A DNA stretch of 64,000 nucleotides from an uncultured Thermomicrobiaceae bacterium (GTDB taxonomy: Bacteria > Chloroflexota > Chloroflexia > Thermomicrobiales > Thermomicrobiaceae): assembly GCA_938082375.1 (NCBI GenBank), contig CALKCJ010000005.1, positions 34,673 to 98,672 of the forward strand, in the 5' to 3' direction. A program made the translations under genes and the position numbers. The notes beneath the pieces were generated by a model. The model was not told the origin of the DNA and did not search any database. It saw only the letters and a list, made by a program, of their open reading frames with translations. Of the stretch, positions 24,030 through 32,255 are shown piece by piece (the first letter of the stretch is position 1; every line of letters starts with the position of its first letter).

Positions 24030-25216
24030 TTGCCCTCGACCAGCTCTAGGTGTTTGAGCCCGCTGCCGGTGAGGAACAAAACGACCTCGTCGCCTGGCCC
24101 GAGCTCGCCTCGCTCGCGCAGGCGCCGGGCGGCAGCCACAGTGGCGCCGGCCTCCGGCGAGACGAACAGCCCCTCCAGCCGGGCCAGCAGGCGCACTCCT
24201 TCCAGCATCTCCTCGTCGCCGACTGCCAGCGCCGTGCCGCCACTCGCGCGTACGGCGTCCAGGATCAGGTAGTCGCCAATAGCGACCGGCACCCGGATTC
24301 CCGGTGCGATCGTGTGCGCGTCGGCCCAGGGCTCGGCGTGGCGAGCGCCGTCCCGGAAGGCTCGCACGATCGGGGCACAGCCCTCAGCCTGAACCACGAT
24401 CATCCGGGGTCGGCCCCAGCTGATGAGGCCCAGGCGCTCCAGCTCGTCGAACGCTTTCCACATGCCGACGATGCCGGTGCCGCCGCCGGTCGGGTAGACG
24501 ATGGCGTCGGGCAACCGCCAGCCGAGCTGCTCGGCCAGCTCCAGCCCCATCGTCTTCTTCCCCTCGGCCCGGTACGGCTCCTTGAGGGTAGAGACGTCCA
24601 TCCAGCCGAAGCGTTCCACCCCGGCCCGGACGACGCGGCCACAGTCGTTGATCAGCCCACGGACAAGGAAGACGTGGGCCCCGTAGGCCCGGCACTCGGC
24701 AGGCATCGCCGCGGGCGTGTCTTCCGGCATGAAGACGTAGGCAGGCAGGCCGGCATGGGCCGTGTAAGCGCTCATGGCCGCGGCCGCGTTGCCGGCCGAG
24801 GGGATGGCGACCGCCCTGGCGCCGAGCTCTTTCGCGCGGGAGACAGCCGCTGCGAGCCCACGCGCCTTGAAACTCCCGGTCGGGTTCTGGCTCTCGTCCT
24901 TGAGCCAGAGCCGCGAGAGGCCAAGTGCCCGGCCCAGCCGCTCGGCGCGCAGCAACGGCGTGCCGCCTTCGCCGAGCGTCAGCCGGTTGGCCGGGTCGCG
25001 CACCGGCATCAGCTCGTGGTAGCGCCAGAGCGTCCAGGGGCGCGAGCGCAGCGCCTCCCGCGTCAGGGTCTGGGCCGCGCGTATCAGGTCGTACTCGGCG
25101 AAGAGGACTTTGCCGCATGCCGGGCAGGTGGTGTGGATCTCATCGGCCGGGTACGCTTCGCCGCAGCTCGTGCAGCGTAGGCCGGCGAGACAGCTCGCCG
25201 AAACGACCTGTTCCAT
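23957..25216 (-). CDS. thrC: Threonine synthase
   Basis: PLP-dependent enzyme (419 aa from ATG 25216) that converts O-phosphohomoserine to threonine. The frame stays open upstream but has no family similarity there. An N-terminal zinc-ribbon-like segment with CTSCGEAYP and CPACGKVLF is typical of this threonine synthase clade. Next come LTLGEGGTPLLRAERLG, the PLP lysine in NPTGSFKARGLAAAV, the phosphate loop PTGGGTGIVGMWKAF and the C-terminal VLFLTGSGLKHL. No homoserine genes are adjacent. The 3' end overlaps mutM by 73 bp on the opposite strand. Confidence 0.93.
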   Translation of the reverse strand: MEQVVSASCLAGLRCTSCGEAYPADEIHTTCPACGKVLFAEYDLIRAAQTLTREALRSRPWTLWRYHELMPVRDPANRLTLGEGGTPLLRAERLGRALGLSRLWLKDESQNPTGSFKARGLAAAVSRAKELGARAVAIPSAGNAAAAMSAYTAHAGLPAYVFMPEDTPAAMPAECRAYGAHVFLVRGLINDCGRVVRAGVERFGWMDVSTLKEPYRAEGKKTMGLELAEQLGWRLPDAIVYPTGGGTGIVGMWKAFDELERLGLISWGRPRMIVVQAEGCAPIVRAFRDGARHAEPWADAHTIAPGIRVPVAIGDYLILDAVRASGGTALAVGDEEMLEGVRLLARLEGLFVSPEAGATVAAARRLRERGELGPGDEVVLFLTGSGLKHLELVEGNYPVLDPDDPALPERLAAAVGRSG

Positions 25217-25445
25217 GTACCTCGTGCTCCCTTCGCTCTCGATCACCTGGCGCATCGCCGCGCCGGCCACCAGTGTACGGCAGCTCGCCGTGCCGGGCGT
25301 CGCTGCGGCGCGATGCCGCGGATAGAGCGCGAGGCCGCTGCCATGGTAAGATTCCGGGCACGACCCAACGATTGGCTGGCCCGCGCGACGCTGTGGCGCG
25401 TAATCCGCGCCTGGCGGTCGCTCGCAGGACGAGAGGATCGGATCC

Positions 25446-26624
25446 GTGGCCCGACAGACTGAGGGCGCAGCACAGCGAGTATGGCGACGGCTGCGAGGAG
25501 CCGAGCCACTGCTGGTAGCAGTGACGCTGGCAGCGTGGGTAGCCCGACGGATTGGCTTCTTCGACGGCTGGCGATGGTTGCTCGACGTGCTGACCGTCGC
25601 AGCCCTCACGGCGCTGGCACTGATCTGGTCAATCCGCCTCGTCCAGTGGGGGCGGGCGTTGTTCGAGGAGCCTCGACGCGTGCTGCTCATCGCCGGCAGC
25701 CTCCTCATAACAATTCTCTCTCCCCCGGTGCTGCTCTTCAGCCTGGCGCAACTCGGCGGCGAGCTGCTGGTACGCCTGCGCTACCGCGGCCGCCTGCCCG
25801 CGCCAGCCACCTATCGCCAGCAGGTACGCTACCGCCTCCCAGTCACTGGCTGCTGGACGGTCTACAATGGCGGGGTCACGCCGGAGACGTCGCACTCATG
25901 GGGGCTCGCTGGCCAGCGTTACGCCTACGATCTCGTCGTCTGCGACGAAAATGGGCGGAGCTGCCGCGTCGACCCGGCCCGGCGACCTGAGGACTGCTAC
26001 GCCTGGGGACAACCGGTCGTCGCCCCGGCCGACGGTCTGGTGATCGCAGTGCGGGACGGCCACCGCGACTGCCCGTGGGTCGGCATTGTCGACCCATTCG
26101 CTTGGAGCCCGCTTGGCAACGTCGTGGTGATCAGGCACGCGGAGGGCGAGTACAGCCTGCTGGCGCACCTGCAGCGAGGCAGCGTGTGCGTGCGGCCCGG
26201 CCAGCCAGTCGAAGCCGGGCAGATGGTCGGGCGATGCGGGAATTCAGGGCACTCGACCGAGCCGCACCTGCATATCCAGGTGCAGGATAACCCCCACTTT
26301 CTCCTGGCCGCTTCGCTGCCGGTACAGTTCGACGGCTGGTGGCGTTTTGGGAGCGAGAGCGCAGAAGCGGAATACCTCTCCTGCGGCTATCTCCGCCGCG
26401 GCGACCGCGCGTGCGACTGCCTGAGCACCGAGGTGACCGAGGGTAGCGGTATGGCTTACGGCTCGCGAGGCCCGGCCGGAGGAGCTGGAAACGGCTGTTC
26501 AGCGAGGCCGATGACACCTGGGGAAAAACGAGACCGCCCTCAGTTTGAAGGCGGTGTACCGGAGCGGGAGACGGGATTCGAACCCGCGACAACCGGCTTG
26601 GGAAGCCGGCACTCTGCCAACTGA
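25446..26624 (+). CDS. Membrane-anchored M23 family peptidase, C-terminus probably frameshifted
   Basis: N-terminal membrane segments (PLLVAVTLAAWVARRIGFF, LLDVLTVAALTALALIWSIRL, VLLIAGSLLITILSPPVLLFSL) precede an M23/LytM-type metallopeptidase domain. The zinc site is seen in ETSHSWGLAGQRYAYDLVV (His and Asp) and GHSTEPHLHIQVQ (HxH), with GNVVVIRHAEGEYSLLAHLQRGS between. After about residue 315 the frame looks unnatural. It runs through the tRNA-Gly terminator and ends within the tRNA gene, read antisense. Skipping two bases in the CGCGCG run near 26406 gives RRGDRVRLPEHRGDRG and a stop at 26444-26446. That is probably the ancestral end. The GTG start at 25446 is the likeliest. Confidence 0.75.
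   Translation: MARQTEGAAQRVWRRLRGAEPLLVAVTLAAWVARRIGFFDGWRWLLDVLTVAALTALALIWSIRLVQWGRALFEEPRRVLLIAGSLLITILSPPVLLFSLAQLGGELLVRLRYRGRLPAPATYRQQVRYRLPVTGCWTVYNGGVTPETSHSWGLAGQRYAYDLVVCDENGRSCRVDPARRPEDCYAWGQPVVAPADGLVIAVRDGHRDCPWVGIVDPFAWSPLGNVVVIRHAEGEYSLLAHLQRGSVCVRPGQPVEAGQMVGRCGNSGHSTEPHLHIQVQDNPHFLLAASLPVQFDGWWRFGSESAEAEYLSCGYLRRGDRACDCLSTEVTEGSGMAYGSRGPAGGAGNGCSARPMTPGEKRDRPQFEGGVPERETGFEPATTGLGSRHSAN
26519..26555 (-). terminator. Rho-independent terminator after tRNA-Gly
   Basis: On the minus strand, stem ACCGCC / GGCGGT with an 11-base loop is followed by CTCGTTTTTCCCC. It lies 8 bases 3' of the tRNA and inside the antisense tail of the M23 reading frame. Confidence 0.85.
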
Positions 26625-26635
26625 GTTACTCCCGC
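26563..26635 (-). tRNA. tRNA-Gly (anticodon CCC)
   Basis: Cloverleaf on the minus strand. The acceptor is GCGGGAG/CTCCCGC. The D arm reads TAACTCAGTTGGCAGAGT. The anticodon stem CCGGC/GCCGG closes loop TTCCCAA (anticodon CCC, for GGG codons). The T arm is GCGGG TTCGAAT CCCGT. The discriminator is T and CCA is not encoded. Confidence 0.96.
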
Positions 26636-26652
26636 GTCGTTTGTCGTCATAG

Positions 26653-26682
26653 AGTATAGCGTGTCTCACCCCCGCTTGTCCA
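26653..26682 (-). promoter_or_regulatory. Sigma-70 promoter of tRNA-Gly
   Basis: On the minus strand, TGGACA (26682-26677) and TATACT (26658-26653) are separated by 18 bp. The predicted start is about 10 bases before the tRNA. The tRNA-Pro promoter has the same -10 hexamer and spacing. Confidence 0.7.
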
Positions 26683-26706
26683 GTACTGAGATGCCGGGGC
26701 CGCGCC

Positions 26707-28002
26707 CTACCGCTCGGCGGCTGTCGATCGCGTTGCCGGCTGAACGCCTGCCTGGTCGCCTCTCCGCCAGCCAGCGCGCAGCGCTACAGCCAGCGCCAGC
26801 AGGTTGCCGAGCGAGAGGAGGAAGAAGCCGAGCGCAAGGCCGGTCGGCGACCCCTGCGCGAGCTGGCCGATCGCGAGGCCGAACAGGTTGGCGAGCACGG
26901 TGCTAATGAAGCCGATGACACTGCTGGCGAAGCCAGCGATGTCGCCGAGCGGCTCCAGCGCTGCACTGTTGGCGTTAGAGAAGATTAACGCGATACTGAA
27001 GAAGGCAGCGTTCAGTAGCAACCAGTATCCCAGTGGTCCGGCACCAAGCGATGCGGCGGCGACCAGCAACGCGGCGGCTAGGCTCAAGCCGACTATGGCA
27101 GGCGGTAGGACACGCCGCAGGCCGAGTCGCGTGACCCCCAAGCCGTTCATCACGGTACCCACCACCTGGAAGAGGCCGGTGCCAGCGAACGCCAGGGCGA
27201 ACTGGGTGTTGGAGAGCCCGAAGTGCTGCTTGTAGAGCTGCGCGGAGCTGGCCAAATAGGCGTAGAGCATCCCGTAGGTGCAGGCGAGGATCAGCGTGAA
27301 CGCCAGGCTGGACGGGGTCTGGAGCAGCCGTTGCCAGGCCCGCCGCAGGTGGTCGACCTGCAGCGGTCGTCGCCGCTCCGGAGGCAGGCTCTCGGGCAAG
27401 CGCAGCGCCAGCCAGATCACCAGGACGGCGGCGATGGTGGCGATCAGAGCGAACGGCGCGCGCCATCCCCAGCGCAGGAGGAGCACCCCGAGCGATGGCG
27501 CGACGAGCGGGGCGACGAGTAAGACCATCATCGCGAAGGAGAGCACGCGCGCCATCGCCTCGCCCCGATAGAAGTCGCGCACTAGCGCTGTACCGACGAC
27601 CCGCATCGCGGCCCCGAACATCCCCTGGACGAACCGCACCGCGAGGATGAACCCGAACGATGGCGCGAAGACCAGCGCGAGAGCGCAAAGCAAGAAGCCG
27701 GTGGCCGCCACCCCGAGCACCGGTCGCCGGCCAAAGCAGTCGCTCAGTGGCCCGAAGTACACTTGCCCGAAGGCGAAACCGAGGAAATAGAGGTTGACGA
27801 CCAGTTGCGCGCGGGTGTCGCTGGTCTGGAAAGCGAGCGCGAGGTCGTGCAGCGCCGGGAGCATCGCGTCGATGCTGAAGGCACTCAGCGCCATGAGGAA
27901 GCCGAGGAGCGCGGTCATCTCGGCCGCCGGGATCGGTAGTCCGGTGCGCACCTGCTCGGTGCCGGCACCCTTCCAGGTCGCCCGCCTGTGCTGCATTGTC
28001 AT
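26707..28002 (-). CDS. MFS drug-resistance transporter, Bcr/CflA type
   Basis: A 12-helix major facilitator exporter (431 aa from ATG 28002). The first helix has ALLGFLMALSAFSIDAMLPALHDLA, the Bcr/CflA signature. MFS motif A is in GQVYFGPLSDCFGRRPVLGVA, and the antiporter segment RFVQGMFGAAMRVVGTALVRDFYRG is present. The central loop (LRLPESLPPERRRPLQVDHLRRA) and second six-helix half are intact. Members export bicyclomycin, chloramphenicol, sulfonamides or cysteine; the substrate here is unknown. Upstream in-frame sequence is arginine-rich and not conserved, which supports the chosen start. Confidence 0.9.
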   Translation of the reverse strand: MTMQHRRATWKGAGTEQVRTGLPIPAAEMTALLGFLMALSAFSIDAMLPALHDLALAFQTSDTRAQLVVNLYFLGFAFGQVYFGPLSDCFGRRPVLGVAATGFLLCALALVFAPSFGFILAVRFVQGMFGAAMRVVGTALVRDFYRGEAMARVLSFAMMVLLVAPLVAPSLGVLLLRWGWRAPFALIATIAAVLVIWLALRLPESLPPERRRPLQVDHLRRAWQRLLQTPSSLAFTLILACTYGMLYAYLASSAQLYKQHFGLSNTQFALAFAGTGLFQVVGTVMNGLGVTRLGLRRVLPPAIVGLSLAAALLVAAASLGAGPLGYWLLLNAAFFSIALIFSNANSAALEPLGDIAGFASSVIGFISTVLANLFGLAIGQLAQGSPTGLALGFFLLSLGNLLALAVALRAGWRRGDQAGVQPATRSTAAER

Positions 28003-28283
28003 TTCGGTGCCGCTCTCGCATTGTTCGCATCGCCTCGCCAGCCGCTGCCGGCGGAGTGTGGGCCCGGCCACGCAGGCGGCGACGATCGCCTGATCATAGC
28101 AGAGGGGGCGTCTCAGCGGCCTCCTGGCTGGCCTTCTCAGGGTAAGGGGCGTGTGGCGCATCCGCGATACCTCGGGGGCTCGATCCGCAATGTTCCCGGG
28201 TGGCCGGGAACCCCTGTCTTCTCACCCGCCGCTGCACAATAGAGTCCCTATCTGCCGATTGGGACGTCGTGGGAAGGAGTACG

Positions 28284-29396
28284 GTGTCCAGTATGTTCGC
28301 GACGCACCATCAGGTGCTCGCCTGCGCGATCGCGACGCGCACCCCGGTTCTCCTGTGGGGCCCACCGGGAATCGGGAAGACAGCGACGATCCGCTCGCTC
28401 GCCGAGGCGATGAAGCTGCCGCTGGAGGTCGTCATCGCGGCGATCCACGAGCCGGCCGACTTCAGTGGCCTGCCATCGCCGCAGGGTGACCGGGTACGCT
28501 ATCTCCCGCCCGAATGGGCAGTTCGCCTGGCGAGCGCGGGACACGGGATCCTGTTCCTCGACGAGATCAGCACCGCGCCGCCCGCCGTGCAGGCAGCGCT
28601 GCTCCGGGTCGTGCTCGAGCGGCGTGTCGGCCAGCTCGCGCTGCCGAACGACGTGGTGGTGATCGCAGCAGCTAACCCGCCCGATGAGACGGCCGGGGGG
28701 TGGGAACTCGGCTCGCCGCTCGCCAACCGCTTCTGTCACCTGGACTGGCCGGTTTCCAGCGCCTCGGACTGGAGCACCGGCCTCACTACCGGCTGGGCGG
28801 CGCTTCACCTGCCAGCGGAACTCCAGGAGTGGCGCGGCACGTTACCAACAGCGCGGGGCCTCGTCGCCGGCTTCCTCGCCAGCGCGCCCCACCACCTGTT
28901 CAACCTGCCGGAGGATCCGGTACAGCGCGGCCGCGCCTGGCCGAGCCCGCGGACGTGGGAGATGGCAAGCCGAATGCTCGCTGCGGCGCTGGCGCTCGGG
29001 CCGTCGGAAGAACTCCTGGTGGCGGTTGTCGGCGCCTGCGTCGGGATGGGAGTCGCCTACGAGTTCGCTGCGTTGGTGAGCGGTGACCGGCTGCTCGACC
29101 CGTACGCAGTGCTCGCCGATCCCGAGTGCAGTCCCTTGCCCACTCGTCCGGACAAGCTGATCGCCCTGCTGATGGCGGTTGCGGCGGTGGCGAGCCAGGA
29201 TCTTGACCAGTACTGGACGGCCGCCTGGACGGTCATCGCGCGAGTGGCAGCCCAGCGGCGGGACATCGCCGCCGTGGCGGCCCGGCCACTCGCGCGCGTG
29301 TACCAGGAGCAACTCCGGCACGGGAAGCTGCTGCCGATGCCGGCAGAGGCGGTGGGGCCGCTGCGCGAGCTGCTGCAGGCTGCGGGCATCCTGTAG
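28284..29396 (+). CDS. MoxR-type AAA+ ATPase, first gene of a five-gene operon
   Basis: A single-domain AAA+ ATPase of about 370 residues. Walker A is GPPGIGKTATIRSL near residue 28, the pore-loop region is VVIAAIHEPADFSGLP, and Walker B is GILFLDEISTAPPAVQAALLRV. Sensor 1 is VVIAAANPP and the arginine-finger region is GSPLANRFCHL. These fit the MoxR/RavA group, whose members remodel a partner, often a VWA protein. A GTG at 28284 four bases after AGGAGT is a better start than ATG 28293. The C-terminal helical part has SPRTWEMASRMLAAALAL. It begins a tight operon ending with a DUF2201/VWA gene, its likely partner. Confidence 0.88.
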   Translation: MSSMFATHHQVLACAIATRTPVLLWGPPGIGKTATIRSLAEAMKLPLEVVIAAIHEPADFSGLPSPQGDRVRYLPPEWAVRLASAGHGILFLDEISTAPPAVQAALLRVVLERRVGQLALPNDVVVIAAANPPDETAGGWELGSPLANRFCHLDWPVSSASDWSTGLTTGWAALHLPAELQEWRGTLPTARGLVAGFLASAPHHLFNLPEDPVQRGRAWPSPRTWEMASRMLAAALALGPSEELLVAVVGACVGMGVAYEFAALVSGDRLLDPYAVLADPECSPLPTRPDKLIALLMAVAAVASQDLDQYWTAAWTVIARVAAQRRDIAAVAARPLARVYQEQLRHGKLLPMPAEAVGPLRELLQAAGIL

Positions 29397-29405
29397 GAGG
29401 TGGCC

Positions 29406-29879
29406 ATGCTCGACGCATTGGAAGAGCGCTGTATGAGCGAGCAGACGTGGGCGGCTGTACGCCAGGCACTGGTCGACCAGTTCAGTGATACGCGCGCGGC
29501 GATGACGCTCGCCGCGCGGCTGCGTTTCAACCTCCAGGCAGTCACCGCGAGCGGGAGCTGCGGGCCCTGGGCAGCCACCGTCAAGGTCATGAATGAGGAC
29601 AGCCCTGGAATTCCCAAGGTGGAAGTTGCCCTCTCAGCTGGCACTTACAAGGTCGAAGAGAAGTGGTTCGCCGCCACGTACAAGGAGCAGTTCCTCAAAT
29701 CGAACCTACAAGACCCCCGCGCCGCGGCAGCGCTTGTCCGCGCCGTGCAGGCGCTCTTGAGGGAGATCGAACAGTTGGTCGACGAGCGCCTCCAGGCGCT
29801 GGAGCAGGATCCCCACTGCCGCGAAGCCCGGAACTTGGTTGACGCGATCGCGGTCTCGCGCTCGCTGAACCCCGAGTGA
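29406..29879 (+). CDS. Unrecognised protein of the MoxR-VWA operon (gene 2)
   Basis: A 157-residue soluble protein with no family I recognise. AGGAGG sits 5 bases before the ATG at 29406, which starts 10 bases after the MoxR gene stop. The N-terminal helix SEQTWAAVRQALVDQFSDTR leads to a beta-like middle part (WAATVKVMNEDSPGIPKVEV, SAGTYKVEEKWFAATY). A long amphipathic C-terminal helix (AAALVRAVQALLREIEQLVDERLQALEQ) could form a coiled coil. There is no signal peptide or membrane segment. Its place between an ATPase and its VWA partner suggests an adaptor or substrate; that is inference. Confidence 0.75.
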   Translation: MLDALEERCMSEQTWAAVRQALVDQFSDTRAAMTLAARLRFNLQAVTASGSCGPWAATVKVMNEDSPGIPKVEVALSAGTYKVEEKWFAATYKEQFLKSNLQDPRAAAALVRAVQALLREIEQLVDERLQALEQDPHCREARNLVDAIAVSRSLNPE

Positions 29880-29890
29880 GGAGGCTGAGC

Positions 29891-30457
29891 ATGGAGGAGT
29901 GGTTCGACTCGTCACAGTGGGTCTACCTGGCGGAACTCGCCCTAGTGCGGGAGATGGGGGAGGAGGTGACGGAACTGGAGAAGCGGCTGCACGAGATGGT
30001 TCGCGAGTTGGCTTTCTACGGCCGTCCCCCACTGGTGGCGGAGTCGTCGGCCACTGCGGGCCCGCTCGAGAGTCGCTGGTGGGTGCGCATCGGCCCGCCA
30101 GCGATCTGGCACTGCGCCTACCGGACGAAAGGCCACACCGTGCTCAATGCGAGTGAGCCAGCGCTGCAGCAGCTCGTCTGGAACCTGGCGAGGGTGCCTG
30201 GGTTGCAGAACCCGCTGGCCTTCGCGACCACGCTCCGCTGCCTGGCCGAGCTGCGTCTCGAGGTCTCGTCGCTCCCAGCCCGGGCGGAGGAGGCGCTGCG
30301 GTCGATCCCTGGATGGCTCGAGTCTGTCCAGATCGTCGAGAGCTTCGTGGTCGCCCAGGGGCTGGCTGAAGAGAGGCATCGCCCTGCGGCCGGGCGAGGC
30401 GAAGAGGACGAGAGTAGCGGTGAGACGAGCGAGGAGCTCGACGATGCCCCTTTCTGA
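29891..30457 (+). CDS. Unrecognised protein of the MoxR-VWA operon (gene 3)
   Basis: A 188-residue acidic soluble protein, unrecognised. The ATG at 29891 follows GAGGAGGCTGAGC. The first 50 residues form a helix with coiled-coil character (ALVREMGEEVTELEKRLHEMVREL). A beta-containing middle follows (RWWVRIGPPAIWHCAYRTKG), then helices (ALQQLVWNLARVPGLQNPLA, ATTLRCLAELRLEVSSLPARAEEALRSI). The last 30 residues are disordered and acidic. Its 3' end overlaps an ATG at 30444 that has GAGGAG 9 bases upstream, so the next gene was probably translationally coupled. The function is unknown. Confidence 0.75.
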   Translation: MEEWFDSSQWVYLAELALVREMGEEVTELEKRLHEMVRELAFYGRPPLVAESSATAGPLESRWWVRIGPPAIWHCAYRTKGHTVLNASEPALQQLVWNLARVPGLQNPLAFATTLRCLAELRLEVSSLPARAEEALRSIPGWLESVQIVESFVVAQGLAEERHRPAAGRGEEDESSGETSEELDDAPF

Positions 30458-30468
30458 CGCGTACCGGC

Positions 30469-31026
30469 TTGTTGCCGCGTTTCGCGTACCCGCGTCGCGA
30501 GGGGCATGACGTAGACACAGGGGGTATCCCGCTCGACCGACCCGACTGGCTCAGCATTCTGCGCTTGCATAAGGTGGAACTGCTCCGGGCCCTGCGCGAC
30601 TGGTGTCGCTGGCAGATCGACGAGCCCATCCAACGCATTGGCGCACGGAGTGACGTGGCGGTTATCGAGTGGTACGGGAACGTCTACGCCTGGTTCTGGT
30701 CGAGTGCTGGTATACCTGTCCATTTGGTGCTGGTGAACTCCGCAAGCTCGACGGCCGAGCTAGCGTGTCGCTTCCGCAAGCTGCCTCCCCGATACGCTTT
30801 GGACTTTCTCATCCGTATTGCTCTTCCGGCTGACCGAACCTCGGGCGTGCGCGCATGGGCAAGCCGGGCAATAGAGACGGTAGCTGGATCACCGAACCTG
30901 TCGCGGTCTACGACGTCCTCGCTGACGAGGCTGGCCGGGCTGATCGTGCTCAGCCAGACGGTCGCCCGGCAGGTGCAGGCGGCCGGCGAAATCTGTCACT
31001 CCGTCCGGGGGGAGACCAGCCGATGA
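30469..31026 (+). CDS. Unrecognised protein of the MoxR-VWA operon (gene 4), start or frame uncertain
   Basis: The reading frame gives up to 185 residues with clear protein character: LDRPDWLSILRLHKVELLRALRDWCRWQ, VAVIEWYGNVYAWFWSSAGIPVHLVLVNS and a helical C-terminus, LTRLAGLIVLSQTVARQVQAAGE. No good start codon with a ribosome-binding site exists in this frame. The best start, ATG 30444 after GAGGAG, reads MPLSDAYRLVAAFRVPASRGA and stops, one frame off. A single-base indel near 30480-30505 would join them. The stop overlaps the ATG of the VWA gene (ATGA). It may be a sequencing error, a recent frameshift, or initiation at TTG 30469. No family is recognised. Confidence 0.6.
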   Translation: MLPRFAYPRREGHDVDTGGIPLDRPDWLSILRLHKVELLRALRDWCRWQIDEPIQRIGARSDVAVIEWYGNVYAWFWSSAGIPVHLVLVNSASSTAELACRFRKLPPRYALDFLIRIALPADRTSGVRAWASRAIETVAGSPNLSRSTTSSLTRLAGLIVLSQTVARQVQAAGEICHSVRGETSR

Positions 31027-32222
31027 GGGCGCAGCGCGTGCTCGAAGCGGCGCGGTTCCGGCTCTGTATGCGGTACCCGTTCATCGCGCGCGCCGTCTTC
31101 GCCATGGTGCCCTTCTTCACCGACGAGATCCCCGCAGCGATGGGGGTCGATCGGCACTGGCGGCTGTTCGTGAACCCAGAACTGATCGACGGTTGGTCAG
31201 TCGAGCAGGCAGAGACGGTCCTCTACCACGAAGTCCTGCACTTGATCCTCGATCACGCTGGGCGGGCCGAGGCCCTCGGCGTCGGGCCCCACAACGCGCC
31301 GGCCTGGAACGTCGCTGCCGACGCGGAGATCAACGACGACGTCCGGGAAGAGGGGTTCACGTTCCCGCCGGTGCCCTGGCGGATGCCGGATGGGCGGGTC
31401 GTCCATGGCCAGGCCGTGTTTCCAGAGGCGCTGGGTCAACCGCCTGGCTTGCTCGCCGAGGCATATTACCAAGCTTTGCCTACTGTCGCGGTGTCCTTCC
31501 CTGGCTTCGGCCAGGAAGGATCGGGCGTCACCGGCTCCTCGGCCGACTGGGAGCGAGCCGTCGACACCAGCGAGGCCCCGGCTGGCCTCCCGCGCTCCTC
31601 GGCCGAGGTCGTCCGCCGGGCGATCGTCGAGGAGGTGAGGCGGACAGTAGGCAAGATCCCCGGCAGCCTGGAGCGCTGGGCGACCGCGTACCTGGCGCCG
31701 CGCATCGACTGGCGCGCTGCGCTGCGCGTCGCCATCCGGCGGGCCGTCGCGACGGGCCAGGGCCAGGTCGATTACCGATACGACCGGCCATCGCGCCGCC
31801 AGGCGGTCACCGACGTCATTCTCCCTCGCCTGCGCGCGCCGATCCCCAGGGTGCTGCTCGTGTTCGACACCTCGGGTTCGATCGGCGACGAGGCCTTGGC
31901 CAGCGCGCTCGCCGAGGTCGAGGCGGTGGTACGCGCGCTGGGCACTGCGGTCGATGTCGCTACCGGGGATGCTGCGCTGCAGACGTTTCAGCGCGGCCTC
32001 TTCCGCGCCGACCGCGTGCAAGCGAGGGGCGGTGGCGGGACGAACCTGGGCGCTGTGCTCGAGGCGCTTCGGCGGCTGGGCCGCTGGGACGTCGCGGTGG
32101 TCTTCACCGACGGCGAGACGCCCTGGCCCGAGCGCCGCCCGCTGCCGTGTCCTGTCCTCGTCGTGCTCCCCGAGGAGGGTCGTCGGCCGCCGGGGTGGGC
32201 GCGAGCCATCCGCGTCCCATAG
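31023..32222 (+). CDS. DUF2201-like putative metallopeptidase with C-terminal VWA domain
   Basis: A 399-residue protein with two parts. The N-terminal half resembles DUF2201/zincin-like proteins, with HEVLHLILDH at residues 69-78 (HExxH plus a further His) and NVAADAEINDDV. The C-terminal half is a von Willebrand A domain with a complete MIDAS: DTSGSIG near residue 282, Thr in GGGGTNLGAVLEAL and Asp in VVFTDGETPWPE. Pairs of MoxR ATPases and such VWA proteins are widespread, and the ATPase is believed to remodel or load targets with the VWA partner. Here the pair brackets three unknown genes. The ATG overlaps the previous stop, showing coupling. Confidence 0.88.
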   Translation: MRAQRVLEAARFRLCMRYPFIARAVFAMVPFFTDEIPAAMGVDRHWRLFVNPELIDGWSVEQAETVLYHEVLHLILDHAGRAEALGVGPHNAPAWNVAADAEINDDVREEGFTFPPVPWRMPDGRVVHGQAVFPEALGQPPGLLAEAYYQALPTVAVSFPGFGQEGSGVTGSSADWERAVDTSEAPAGLPRSSAEVVRRAIVEEVRRTVGKIPGSLERWATAYLAPRIDWRAALRVAIRRAVATGQGQVDYRYDRPSRRQAVTDVILPRLRAPIPRVLLVFDTSGSIGDEALASALAEVEAVVRALGTAVDVATGDAALQTFQRGLFRADRVQARGGGGTNLGAVLEALRRLGRWDVAVVFTDGETPWPERRPLPCPVLVVLPEEGRRPPGWARAIRVP

Positions 32223-32255
32223 GAACGGGCTCGGGATAGCCTGGCCGGAGCGGCA

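Noticed and set aside
26450..26624. C-terminal RETGFEPATTGLGSRHS-type sequence as a protein domain
   Set aside because: It is the antisense translation of the tRNA-Gly T arm and terminator, a common annotation artefact.
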